Shown here: in pieces, positions 1 through 11,194 of the stretch | Numbering within the stretch: position 1 is the first letter of the stretch | Layout: every line of letters starts with the position of its first letter | Assembly (NCBI GenBank): GCA_902785755.1 | Contig: CACZZO010000007.1 | Location: 62,001-126,000, forward strand | DNA length: 64,000 nt | Reading direction: 5' to 3' | Origin: an uncultured Bacteroidia bacterium | Lineage (GTDB): Bacteria > Bacteroidota > Bacteroidia > Bacteroidales > F082 | Made by a program: the position numbers and the translations under genes | Notes under the pieces: model-generated | The model's input: only the letters and a program-made list of their open reading frames with translations | The model's database searches: none | What the model was told of the DNA's origin: nothing

Positions 1-1145
1 GGAGTGATTTCGGGGTTGTAGATCCAATCGTCTTTTCCTTCGGCCAAGTCGTTGAGGGCAAGAATGTTACGTGTGTTCTGCGTGGATGAGTTGGTGTTGG
101 TGATCCAAACCTCGATTTTGGTGATATTGACGCTCGAAGTGACAGTAGGCAGGGTGGAAAGTGCGGTTTCGTATTGGTCCCTGAAGAATTGGCTCAGGAA
201 GAAGTGGCGGTTTTCCTCATAGTCCAAGCAACTGAGGTCGAATTCGTTGGTTTGTGCGCCGCCTTGCACGGTGATGTTTTGCGACTCGCTTTCCTGATAG
301 GAAACGATGGAAGAAATGGTGGTGTTGCCAAACTTCAGCTTGCTCTTGATACCGAACAGTTGCTGCGTGCCGGTGATGAGGGTGCTGTTGAGCGGAAAAC
401 TGACGTTGCCAGCTTCAAGCAGTTGGATGATTTCGTCTTCCTTGCCTTCGTATTTCAGGGCTAATTTGTCCTGAAAGTTGAAAGTCGCCTTGGTGTTCTT
501 GTTGATGTTGAAGTTGATTTTGTCACCGATTTTGGCCAACACATTGAGCTGGATGTCTTGGTCGAACTCGAAGTTGAGGTTGCGTTTGCGTCGTTCACTC
601 ATTGAAGGGTCGTCGCGGTAGTTGTGCTTGAGGCCGAAGGTGAGGTCGACGGAGCCTTGCGGGCGGATGTCGATGGTGTTGCTGCCGAAGATGGTTTCGA
701 AGGCCTTGCCGCCGATGAACATGGGCGGGATGATGGACGAGCCGTTGGTGGTCGAGCGCGAGTTTTGGCTACGGCGTTCCTTCCAGTATTCCTGAATGCC
801 TTTACGGTTTTGATACTCAAAGTATTCGCTTTGCGATAGGGTAGTGGGTGTGTCGTAATAGAAATCGCCGATGCGACGTTTGAAGGTGTATTGTCCCGTA
901 AGCGGGTCGTAGATGATTTCGGTCTGGAAGTTGTCGGGGTCGCTGAGGTAGAGCGGCGATTGGTTGTTGAGGTCCTGCAATGGATTGCCTGTGTTGATAG
1001 GGATGGGGAAAATCACTTTGGTGGAGTCAGGCTCAACGGTGTAAGGGTTGGGGTAGAAGATGTCGGCAAAGTCCGCTGGAATGGCTCGCGCGAACAGCAG
1101 TGCTGACATCATCAGGAAACAAATAAAGAGTATATGTCGTTTCAT
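1..1145 (-). CDS. sprA: SprA-type T9SS translocon protein, N-terminal part (runs off the window)
   Basis: The reading frame is open from an ATG at 1145 to the window edge, so about 381 residues of a protein that is usually well over 2000 residues are present. It starts with a signal peptide (MKRHILFICFLMMSALLFA). The segment after it reads YPNPYTVEPDSTKVIFPIP and then LYLSDPDNFQTEIIYDP, followed by TTLSQSEYFEYQ and KGIQEYWKER, a characteristic SprA N-terminus. SprA is known as the giant outer-membrane barrel of the type 9 secretion system, which exports proteins with a C-terminal sorting domain; several such proteins are encoded in this window. It lies 6 bp downstream of ruvA on the same strand, the ruvA-sprA order known from other Bacteroidota. 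The C-terminus cannot be assessed. Confidence 0.9.
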   Translation of the reverse strand, partial: MKRHILFICFLMMSALLFARAIPADFADIFYPNPYTVEPDSTKVIFPIPINTGNPLQDLNNQSPLYLSDPDNFQTEIIYDPLTGQYTFKRRIGDFYYDTPTTLSQSEYFEYQNRKGIQEYWKERRSQNSRSTTNGSSIIPPMFIGGKAFETIFGSNTIDIRPQGSVDLTFGLKHNYRDDPSMSERRKRNLNFEFDQDIQLNVLAKIGDKINFNINKNTKATFNFQDKLALKYEGKEDEIIQLLEAGNVSFPLNSTLITGTQQLFGIKSKLKFGNTTISSIVSYQESESQNITVQGGAQTNEFDLSCLDYEENRHFFLSQFFRDQYETALSTLPTVTSSVNITKIEVWITNTNSSTQNTRNILALNDLAEGKDDWIYNPEIT

Positions 1146-1151
1146 CTTGTT

Positions 1152-1733
1152 CTACAATACTTTGAGTGCTTCTTTAATCAAGGTTTCGACGGTGGCTTCG
1201 GGCATTTGCTTGAGCAGCTTGTCCAAGGCTTTGTCGACCGCCGCTTTGCTGAAGCCCAATATCGTCAATGCTGATAACGCTTCGGTTTTGATTGTATTGT
1301 TTGGCGTGGCGAAAATTTCCGTCGGGAAGTCGTTTTTCTTCAGTTTGTCCTTCAGGTCGATGACGATGCGCTGGGCGGTCTTTGCGCCGATGCCTTTCAC
1401 GGCTTGGATGGTTTTCACGTCGTCGTTGGCGATGGCGTTGCTCAATTCGTTGACGGTCAGCGAACTGAGGATGAGTCGTGCCGTGTTGCAGCCCACGCCC
1501 GATACGCTGATGAGCAACTCGAAAAGGTCGCGCTCCTTGGCCGAATAAAAGCCGAAGAGGTTGTGCGCGTCCTCAAGGATTTGCTCGTGGACGAACAACT
1601 TCGCTTCCTCCTTCTCGCCGATGGCGGTGAAGGTGTTGAGCGTGATGTTGATGAAATAGCCGATGCCTTGATTGTCGAGAACGACGAAAGTAGGCGATTT
1701 TTCGGCTATCTTGCCGGTGATATAGGCGTACAT
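1152..1733 (-). CDS. ruvA: Holliday junction branch migration protein RuvA
   Basis: 193 residues, the usual RuvA length. The N-terminal OB-fold begins MYAYITGKIAEKSPTFVVLD. The two helix-hairpin-helix motifs are visible as LLISVSGVGCNTARLIL (about residues 73-89) and IQAVKGIGAKTAQRIVIDLK (about 108-127). A C-terminal three-helix domain that in the family contacts RuvB follows (ALSALTILGFSKAAVDKAL). RuvA binds four-way DNA junctions as a tetramer and targets the RuvB motor to them. The gene is preceded by a -7 box at 1757-1764 and followed after 6 bp by sprA, so the two are probably cotranscribed. No anomalies seen. Confidence 0.96.
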   Translation of the reverse strand: MYAYITGKIAEKSPTFVVLDNQGIGYFINITLNTFTAIGEKEEAKLFVHEQILEDAHNLFGFYSAKERDLFELLISVSGVGCNTARLILSSLTVNELSNAIANDDVKTIQAVKGIGAKTAQRIVIDLKDKLKKNDFPTEIFATPNNTIKTEALSALTILGFSKAAVDKALDKLLKQMPEATVETLIKEALKVL

Positions 1734-1756
1734 TTGGGCGCAGTTTTATGAAACTG

Positions 1757-1764
1757 CAAAAATA
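1757..1764 (-). promoter_or_regulatory. -7 promoter box for ruvA-sprA
   Basis: On the minus strand this reads TATTTTTG, a perfect match to the Bacteroidetes -7 consensus TAnnTTTG, 23 bp upstream of the ruvA ATG. Confidence 0.6.
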
Positions 1765-1793
1765 GGAAAAAATGGGATAGGGGATAAAACAAA

Positions 1794-1821
1794 ACAAAAA
1801 AAGAGGGCTTTTCGGCCCTCT
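1794..1821 (-). terminator. Rho-independent terminator of the Cys-rich lipoprotein gene
   Basis: Seven-bp stem (AGAGGGC at 1802-1808 with GCCCTCT at 1815-1821) and a 6-nt loop. Read on the minus strand it is followed by a run of T, and it lies 26 bp past the stop of the 1848-2375 gene. Confidence 0.75.
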
Positions 1822-1847
1822 CTTTTGTGGTTTGTTGTTCAAGTTGC

Positions 1848-2375
1848 TTATTCGGCATGTTGGCACTGGTGGCCTTCTTCGCCTTTGCAGCATTTCTTTT
1901 CACCGCCGCAGCCTTCAAGACGCTTCAGGACGAGGTCTTTCTGCTCGTCAACGGTCATGTTGGCGAAGTTTTCCCAAGCGGCCTTCATTTGCTCGCACTG
2001 GGCCTTCATTTCGGCGCACTTCTTTTCACATTCAGCCTTTTGCTCTTCGGTCATTTCGGCCATCTTCTTCTCACATTCCTCTTTGCCTTCCTTGCAGCAG
2101 GCTTTGCCTTCGGCTTCCATTTCGGCCATTTTGGCGTCCATTTGGGCAAACATTTCGCAGGCTTTCTTGTTCAGTTCAGCCTTGGCTTCGTCGGTCATGG
2201 TTTCCCAGTTGGCATACTCGGCCTTGAGTTGGCCCATGGGACATTCGTGCTTTTCTTCGACCACTTCGGTCTTTTCCTCAACGGGCGCGGCAGCTTGTTC
2301 AGGTTGCTTGGGGGTGTTGTTGCAGGCCACCATGAAGAGGCAGGCCAATCCGAGAGTAAGAACTAATTTCTTCAT
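1848..2375 (-). CDS. Cysteine- and glutamate/lysine-rich lipoprotein
   Basis: 175 residues from the ATG at 2375. The frame is open further upstream, but a TAnnTTTG promoter box at 2427-2434 and the signal peptide MKKLVLTLGLACLFMVAC fix this start. The lipobox FMVAC predicts lipidation at Cys18. The mature part is highly charged, probably helical, and holds 12 further cysteines in clusters: HECPMG near residue 45, ACCKEGKEEC, AECEKKCAEMKAQC, and at the end CGGEKKCCKGEEGHQCQH. The HECPMG motif recalls the CPM motif of heavy-metal-binding domains, and the Cys/His clusters suggest metal binding, but this is inference and no family was recognised. Single-gene transcription unit with its own promoter and terminator. 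Confidence 0.85.
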   Translation of the reverse strand: MKKLVLTLGLACLFMVACNNTPKQPEQAAAPVEEKTEVVEEKHECPMGQLKAEYANWETMTDEAKAELNKKACEMFAQMDAKMAEMEAEGKACCKEGKEECEKKMAEMTEEQKAECEKKCAEMKAQCEQMKAAWENFANMTVDEQKDLVLKRLEGCGGEKKCCKGEEGHQCQHAE

Positions 2376-2426
2376 TTTTAATAAGTTTAATTTGTTGTTT
2401 GTTGTTGATTTCTTTGTTTGAGCGGG

Positions 2427-2434
2427 CAAAAGTA
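2427..2434 (-). promoter_or_regulatory. -7 promoter box for the Cys-rich lipoprotein
   Basis: TACTTTTG on the minus strand, 51 bp upstream of the ATG at 2375; matches TAnnTTTG. Confidence 0.6.
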
Positions 2435-2524
2435 CAAATAATTTCAATAACCCTTGAAAAAATGTGTTTTTTCGCCAAAAAAAATCTTTTTTTATATAAG
2501 GTTGTTTATTTGTGGCGGAATGTC

Positions 2525-2545
2525 TAATTTTGCGGCTTAATTTTG
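2525..2545 (+). promoter_or_regulatory. Tandem duplicated -7 boxes before the RhuM fragment
   Basis: Two TAATTTTG boxes, 2525-2532 and 2538-2545, inside a 13-bp direct duplication (TAATTTTGCGG core). Both match the Bacteroidetes -7 consensus. They lie 46-66 bp upstream of the ATG at 2591 and could also serve the ATPase pair downstream. Confidence 0.5.
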
Positions 2546-2590
2546 CGGTCAAAAATTTTGACCACAAAAAAGGTATTTCGATGTATATCA

Positions 2591-2866
2591 ATGAATAGCA
2601 ACTTGAGCCTATATCAGCCGTCGGACGAGTCCATCGTTGTTTACAAGAGCAACGACGGCATCGTGCAATTGGACGTGCAGGTGTCGGATGAAACGGTTTG
2701 GTTGACACTTGACCAACTCGCTATGCTGTTTGATAGGGATAAGTCGGTCATATCTCGCCATTTACGCAATATTTATGCTGAAGGTGAGTTCACGAGAGAG
2801 GCAACTGTTGCAAAAAATGCAACGGTTCAAAATCGAAAATGGAAATTTGGAAATCACAGATTGTGA
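2591..2866 (+). pseudogene. RhuM-family (virulence_RhuM) gene, 5' fragment only
   Basis: 91 codons. Residues 1-80 match the conserved RhuM start: ...ETVWLTLDQLAMLF is followed by a helix-turn-helix-like DRDKSVISRHLRNIY and then FTREATVAKNATVQ. In complete RhuM proteins (about 330 residues) this is followed by the 'REIEYYNLDVIISVGYR' block, which is absent; the frame instead runs into NRKWKFGNHRL and stops. A deletion therefore fused the RhuM N-terminus to other DNA near 2832. In the next frame, the codons just before the ATPase (ending DVETKNKG and stop at 2925-2927) look like the tail of another lost gene directly abutting the ATPase start. RhuM genes are common in accessory islands. Confidence 0.75.
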
Positions 2867-2927
2867 TGTCCAATTCCATTCGGATAAACAAGTTGAAATA
2901 GATGTAGAAACGAAAAACAAAGGGTAA

Positions 2928-4100
2928 ATGGATAGTATTAAAATACATAACTTTGGTTCGGTAAAGGATGTTGACATAGAATTGTCGAAACTAATGGTAT
3001 TCATCGGCCCCCAAGGGTCGGGGAAAAGCACCATTGCAAAACTGCTGACGGTGCTTTCCGATGTGTACTGGTGGATCAAAGTGTGCGAAAACGATAATCC
3101 ATTGGAGGCGTTCCGGAAAATTGGTATTGAAAGTTGTTTCCAACCTGATACAATCATCAACTATCACTGGAGGGATGAAGTTCATATCACATTTGACAAA
3201 GGTGTGTTTTCTGTATCTGTCAAAGACGTGAAGCCGGAAGATACAAGCAAATACTGCCAGGTATTAATTGGTAATGCAGCGAAGAAGGAACTGGAAAAAC
3301 TTGGAGCGGATATAGATAATATTCAGAGAGATAGTCTGTTGGCAAAAAACCGCAACTATTTGAGGGCATATTTGCGACTCGCCTGTTATATTCCTGCCGA
3401 ACGAAACCTGACAGGGGCTGTTGCTTCATCTTTGGCAAACATACTTGTTTCAAAAGTGCCACTGCCCAATACGCTAATTGAGTTCATGTCTTTTTTTGAA
3501 AGGGCAAGGAATCATTACGCGACTTACGATGCCTCGTTTTTGGGAGTGAAATACAACAGGGATCTTGGCAATGAATGTATATCCCTTTTGGAGAATTCCG
3601 AGAAGCACCTTCCGTTGGAGGCTTGCTCGTCGGGGATTCAATCCGCATTACCTTTGTTGATGGTTCTTGATTATGCAAGGGAAGATAGTGATTTCGAATC
3701 GTTCGTAATAGAAGAACCCGAGCAAAACCTGTTTCCGACGAACCAACGAGAGGTTTTGAATAGGATTATCCGACTGTCACAGCACAAAAAGGATTGTACT
3801 ATTATCATCAATACACACAGTCCGTATTTGCTTTCTGCGCTGAACGTAAGTATGCTGGCTGCAGAATTGGCAAAAGTAAATGATTACAAAGAGGAAGTTG
3901 ATAGCATTGTCCCGCCACAATTCCGTGTAGATAGTGCTGAAGTGTCTGTGTTTTCACTTGGTGGCGAGAACTATTGTGAGTCTATTAAAGACGACAAAAC
4001 AGGAATAGTCTCTGTCAATTATCTTGATGTGGTATCGGATGCCATTGGTTCTGATTTCAACAAGTTGTATCAGCTTTACCTGAAAACGCTCAAGAAATGA
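2928..4100 (+). CDS. AAA_15/OLD-like ABC-type ATPase, first gene of a candidate two-gene defence module
   Basis: 390 residues. Walker A is GPQGSGKST (about residues 27-35). An ABC-signature-like SSGIQSALP lies near residue 234, Walker B with the catalytic glutamate is FVIEEPEQNLFP (about 258-269), and a switch histidine lies in INTHSPYLLSALN (about 294-306). This is the single-polypeptide SMC/RecF-like architecture of OLD, RloC and PARIS AriA ATPases. No TOPRIM domain is visible after the ATPase, unlike OLD or GajA. The start directly follows the preceding stop codon with no gap, and the next gene overlaps by 4 bp (ATGA), so translational coupling is likely. Base composition is AT-richer than the nifJ gene nearby. 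The defence role is inference from architecture and context. Confidence 0.85.
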   Translation: MDSIKIHNFGSVKDVDIELSKLMVFIGPQGSGKSTIAKLLTVLSDVYWWIKVCENDNPLEAFRKIGIESCFQPDTIINYHWRDEVHITFDKGVFSVSVKDVKPEDTSKYCQVLIGNAAKKELEKLGADIDNIQRDSLLAKNRNYLRAYLRLACYIPAERNLTGAVASSLANILVSKVPLPNTLIEFMSFFERARNHYATYDASFLGVKYNRDLGNECISLLENSEKHLPLEACSSGIQSALPLLMVLDYAREDSDFESFVIEEPEQNLFPTNQREVLNRIIRLSQHKKDCTIIINTHSPYLLSALNVSMLAAELAKVNDYKEEVDSIVPPQFRVDSAEVSVFSLGGENYCESIKDDKTGIVSVNYLDVVSDAIGSDFNKLYQLYLKTLKK

Positions 4101-4693
4101 CATCAATAGGATACATACCAAACGCTGTGAAGAGGCTTAAACTGGTCAGCGCCTTCAAGGGATACAATCTAGGAGTCCTTGATTGCATCGAAATATCGCG
4201 CAATGAGCAAATAATGGTTGTGGATGATGAGGAATGTACCCATATTTCGACTGCTACAGAAGATGCTGCACGTTGTTGTTTTTGTATTAATCCGAATCGA
4301 AAAGAAATCGTGGTTTTGCCTATTGATAAGAAACTCATAAAGCAGCGACAGGGCGGAATGGCAGACGGAGCCGCATTTGATGAAAATAAATTCGCTTTTC
4401 TGGAGTTTAAAGACCAAGCACAGGGCAACACATCCGAAGCAGTAAAAGGAACATACACAAAAGCAGCAAGCCAATTATCGGCAGCATTAGATTTGTTCTC
4501 TGATAAACTCAAAGATGAAAAAGTTGCAATAGATTTTATTAAGAAGGTGAATGTGATTTGCCATATCATCGTGTCGGAAAAGTTTCCTCGTTCATCTGCA
4601 TTGGAACAAAATATGATGCTGTCATTTGCATTGTCAAATAATGGGGTTGGCTTGAGTTTTGAGAGGGAGGTTCGTTTTAATCATACAGAATGA
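4097..4693 (+). CDS. Uncharacterised protein with a PD-(D/E)XK-like motif, partner of the ATPase
   Basis: 198 residues, no signal peptide. Starts inside the stop of the ATPase gene (ATGA overlap). I do not recognise a named family. A possible nuclease motif is visible: Asp90 in GGMADGAAF, then Glu103 and Lys105 in FAFLEFKDQ, i.e. D-x12-E-x-K with hydrophobic strand residues before it, the usual PD-(D/E)XK arrangement. A helical segment with TYTKAASQLSAALDLF follows, then a predicted strand VNVICHIIVSEK. If this is a nuclease, the pair would resemble ATPase-gated effector systems such as PARIS, but with a different effector fold from the TOPRIM-like AriB. That assignment is inference. Confidence 0.75.
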   Translation: MTSIGYIPNAVKRLKLVSAFKGYNLGVLDCIEISRNEQIMVVDDEECTHISTATEDAARCCFCINPNRKEIVVLPIDKKLIKQRQGGMADGAAFDENKFAFLEFKDQAQGNTSEAVKGTYTKAASQLSAALDLFSDKLKDEKVAIDFIKKVNVICHIIVSEKFPRSSALEQNMMLSFALSNNGVGLSFEREVRFNHTE

Positions 4694-4793
4694 AATATAG
4701 AATAGAAAACTGATGAAAGAACAAAATACATAATAAACAATAATTTAAGTCAAACAAATCAAAACTAATCCATTAAACATTTAAAAAAGTATT

Positions 4794-8486
<3,693 letters not shown>

Positions 8487-8501
8487 ACCCAACAAACCCC
8501 A

Positions 8502-8536
8502 AAGTTGTGGAGGTCGAAAGGCCTCCACAACTTTTA
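8502..8536 (+). terminator. Strong terminator of nifJ
   Basis: Twelve-bp perfect stem (AAGTTGTGGAGG 8502-8513 with CCTCCACAACTT 8522-8533), 8-nt loop, then a short T tract. Starts 15 bp after the nifJ stop. Confidence 0.85.
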
Positions 8537-8562
8537 TTATAATTTCAGTAATAAGGGTTAAT

Positions 8563-10665
8563 ATGATAAAATTAACACCATCTCAGGAACGAGCAATAAA
8601 ACTGTTGGACGCAGGCTATAATGTTTTTTTGACAGGAAAGGCAGGAACAGGTAAGAGTTTTCTTGTAGATTATTTTGTTGCCAAGCATTCAGAAAAAAAC
8701 ATTGTCAAATGTGCTCCTACGGGTGTGGCCGCATTAAATATAGAGGGAGCCACTATTCACAGGACGTTTGGTGTACCTGTCAGATTATTAGGGCATAATG
8801 ATGTTTGTTCTTCAAACGATAAACTTGATGTCCTCAAGAAAGCGGATGTTATTCTTATTGATGAGATTTCAATGTGTCGTATAGATGTGTTTGAGTATGT
8901 AATACGATCATTGAATCGAGTTGGTATTAGAAACAAGCAACTCATCCTTGTTGGTGATTTTTATCAACTTCCTCCAGTATTAACTCCCGCAGACACCCCT
9001 ACTTTCAATCAGTTATATGGGGATAGGCTATATGCTTTTGAGTCTGATTTGTGGTATAGTAGCAATTTGCTCACTATAGAACTAACAGAAGTTAAACGTC
9101 AAAATGAAGAAAGATTCTTAGATTCCTTATCAAATATTAGAGAAGGAATTCCAGACTTTAGCATATTTCAAATTGCAAATCGTGCTGATGATAATGCGAT
9201 TAGTTTATGTCCGACAAAGGCTAAAGCCAAAGAGATTAATGATGGCCATTTAAAACAGCTTCCAAATCACAAGCACTATATGGCATCCATAATGGGCAGC
9301 GTTTTAGAGTCAGATATGGTTGCTGATAAAGAACTTGTTTTGGCTGAAGATGCTCGAATTATTATGCTTGTCAATGACTCAGGGGGGAGATGGGTGAATG
9401 GATCTATGGGTACGGTCACAGAATTGAGTGATAATCATATTACCGTCCAAATTGATAATGGGGGAGAGTGCTGTGTAGACCCATATACTTGGTCAATTAA
9501 AGAATATGTGTTAGAGGTAGATGAGGAAACAAGGGACAAACGCGTTGTTGAAAAAGAGATTGGATCGTTTACGCAATTTCCTTTGAAGCTAGCTTGGGCA
9601 ATTACAATTCACAAATCACAAGGGCAAACTTATGATAAAGTGAATATTTACAATGGTTTTTTTGCGAATGGACAAATGTATGTTGCTTTATCTCGTTGTA
9701 AAACATTGAATGGCATTCATACAATGGGGAGTCTTATACAAAGTCAGCTTATGTGTAGTCTGTCGGTTAAGAATTTTATGACAACATCAATCAAAGACTC
9801 TAATTCAAGAATAGAAGCCATACTTGAAGAAATCAGAAGACAAAAGATAGACAAAATTTGTGGTTGTGTCAGTGAAGTTAAAGTTCTTGAAACATCATTA
9901 AACAATGCCTTGATTCAAATTAGAGATGCCAGGAATCGTTTCACCAAAGTCACCACGTCCATTGCGATGCAACCACATATAAATAACATTGAAAACGAAA
10001 GGAGAAAAGTAGCAAACCATTATGAAAAAGGTGTGGAATTGTTGCAACTGACCAAACAAGAGGCTGTCGGGTATGAAAAAGATGAGGAAATTGAACAGAT
10101 GCTAACGAAAACGGAGAATGCAATAAAAAACATAAAACAAATACAAGACACTATTGACGAAATTGCTTTAGACGCGGAACGTACATTAAAACTGGTGCAA
10201 CGGAAGGAAGATTACCTTAGACGAGTTGAAAAAATAAAGGATTGTGTTAAAGAGATTCAATCTTTAGAAACGTCTATAAATGAGTCTTTAACTAAGATAA
10301 GCACTGAAATGGGTCTTTTCACTGTGGATAACAAATCCAATGCCATTCAACCACATATTGAGTTCATCAAAACTGAAAGTGAAAAAGTGACAAATCAATA
10401 TGAAGATGGTATGCAATTGCAACGACAGGCCAAACAAGAGGCTATCGGATATGAAAAATTTGAGGGGATAAAACATTTGCTATCAAAGTTAGATAATTCA
10501 ATAAACAGCATTGAACAAACGAAAGACGGTATTGCAGAAAAGGCTTTAGAAGCAGCCGATACTTTGAAAAAGGTACAACAGAGAGAACGCAGGAAAAAAA
10601 CAACTATTATTCTTTCCATTATTGCAATCTTGTCGTTATTATACGTGGTATTTGTAAGGAAATGA
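8563..10665 (+). CDS. Pif1-like DNA helicase with duplicated coiled coil and C-terminal membrane anchor
   Basis: 700 residues from the ATG at 8563. The frame is open further upstream, but that would run through the nifJ terminator. The N-terminal 400 residues are a Pif1/RecD-like superfamily-1B helicase: Walker A FLTGKAGTGKS (about 21-31), Walker B ILIDEISM (about 99-106), an AWAITIHKSQGQTYDKV motif and the final YVALSRCKTLNGI. From about 436 the protein becomes a long coiled coil made of two related copies (about 436-560 and 563-676), each with LETS, QPHI, a Lys/Glu-rich helix, then QEA[VI]GYEK. The last 25 residues are RRKKTT followed by a hydrophobic helix and VRK, a tail-anchor topology that would place the helicase at the inner face of the cytoplasmic membrane. 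AT-rich compared with nifJ. Partners unknown. Confidence 0.88.
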   Translation: MIKLTPSQERAIKLLDAGYNVFLTGKAGTGKSFLVDYFVAKHSEKNIVKCAPTGVAALNIEGATIHRTFGVPVRLLGHNDVCSSNDKLDVLKKADVILIDEISMCRIDVFEYVIRSLNRVGIRNKQLILVGDFYQLPPVLTPADTPTFNQLYGDRLYAFESDLWYSSNLLTIELTEVKRQNEERFLDSLSNIREGIPDFSIFQIANRADDNAISLCPTKAKAKEINDGHLKQLPNHKHYMASIMGSVLESDMVADKELVLAEDARIIMLVNDSGGRWVNGSMGTVTELSDNHITVQIDNGGECCVDPYTWSIKEYVLEVDEETRDKRVVEKEIGSFTQFPLKLAWAITIHKSQGQTYDKVNIYNGFFANGQMYVALSRCKTLNGIHTMGSLIQSQLMCSLSVKNFMTTSIKDSNSRIEAILEEIRRQKIDKICGCVSEVKVLETSLNNALIQIRDARNRFTKVTTSIAMQPHINNIENERRKVANHYEKGVELLQLTKQEAVGYEKDEEIEQMLTKTENAIKNIKQIQDTIDEIALDAERTLKLVQRKEDYLRRVEKIKDCVKEIQSLETSINESLTKISTEMGLFTVDNKSNAIQPHIEFIKTESEKVTNQYEDGMQLQRQAKQEAIGYEKFEGIKHLLSKLDNSINSIEQTKDGIAEKALEAADTLKKVQQRERRKKTTIILSIIAILSLLYVVFVRK

Positions 10666-10715
10666 ATGGCTTATTGAATTGAAAAACCCTCATAAATACA
10701 AAAACCAGCATTATG

Positions 10716-10726
10716 ACGGCAGCCGT
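10716..10726. repeat. REP-like half-palindrome left of the transposase remnant
   Basis: The 11-bp sequence ACGGCAGCCGT occurs here and again at 11143-11153, on either side of the RAYT fragment. At this end the pairing arm is not visible. Confidence 0.45.
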
Positions 10727-10794
10727 GTTATTGTTTCCGCTAAATTGGTTTATTTTTGGATTTATTCAATACCTTTGCAGAAAATTGAACGTTA

Positions 10795-11118
10795 ATGCCA
10801 TACAATCTGCCACAACGGAAATCACCGCGTGCCACATGGCACGATTACAATGGCGGAAGGTATTTCGTGACCTTTTGCACGAAAAACCATGATTTGTATT
10901 TTGGCGATGTGGTTGATGGTCGGATGGAATTGTCGGAAATAGGGGATTATGCATTACGTTGCATCGAAAAAATCCCGGAAATCAATGATAATATGGCGGT
11001 CCCTGAATTTGTGGTGATGCCGAATCATGTTCACATGATTGTTATTATTGACAATCCAATTGAATGGCCGGATGATGAGTGGCTGCCGCTATGCGACAGC
11101 CCTACAGCCCCGTGGTGA
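10795..11118 (+). pseudogene. REP-associated (RAYT, IS200-like) Y1 transposase, truncated
   Basis: 107 codons. Residues 1-80 follow the RAYT pattern: RATWHDYNGGRYFVTFCTKN, then RMELSEIGDYALRCIEKIP, then the HUH metal-binding motif in VVMPNHVHMIVI (about 75-86). Complete RAYT proteins need about 60-100 more residues carrying the catalytic tyrosine helix; here the frame ends soon after HUH in CDSPTAPW. GLRYAS-like codons can be seen in another frame near 11160, so the 3' part has decayed by deletion or frameshift. It cannot be active as it stands. REP-like inverted repeats flank it (10716, 11130-11153), as expected for a RAYT and its cognate REP sequences. Confidence 0.8.
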
Positions 11119-11129
11119 AATGAACCATT

Positions 11130-11153
11130 CGGCTGCCATACCACGGCAGCCGT
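11130..11153. repeat. REP-like palindrome right of the transposase remnant
   Basis: Perfect 8-bp inverted repeat CGGCTGCC (11130-11137) / GGCAGCCG (11145-11152) with a 7-nt loop, followed by TTTT. It shares ACGGCAGCCGT with 10716-10726. Likely a REP sequence of the neighbouring RAYT. Confidence 0.6.
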
Positions 11154-11194
11154 TTTGAAAGGTTTACGTTATGCGTCCGATACAATTCCCTAAA

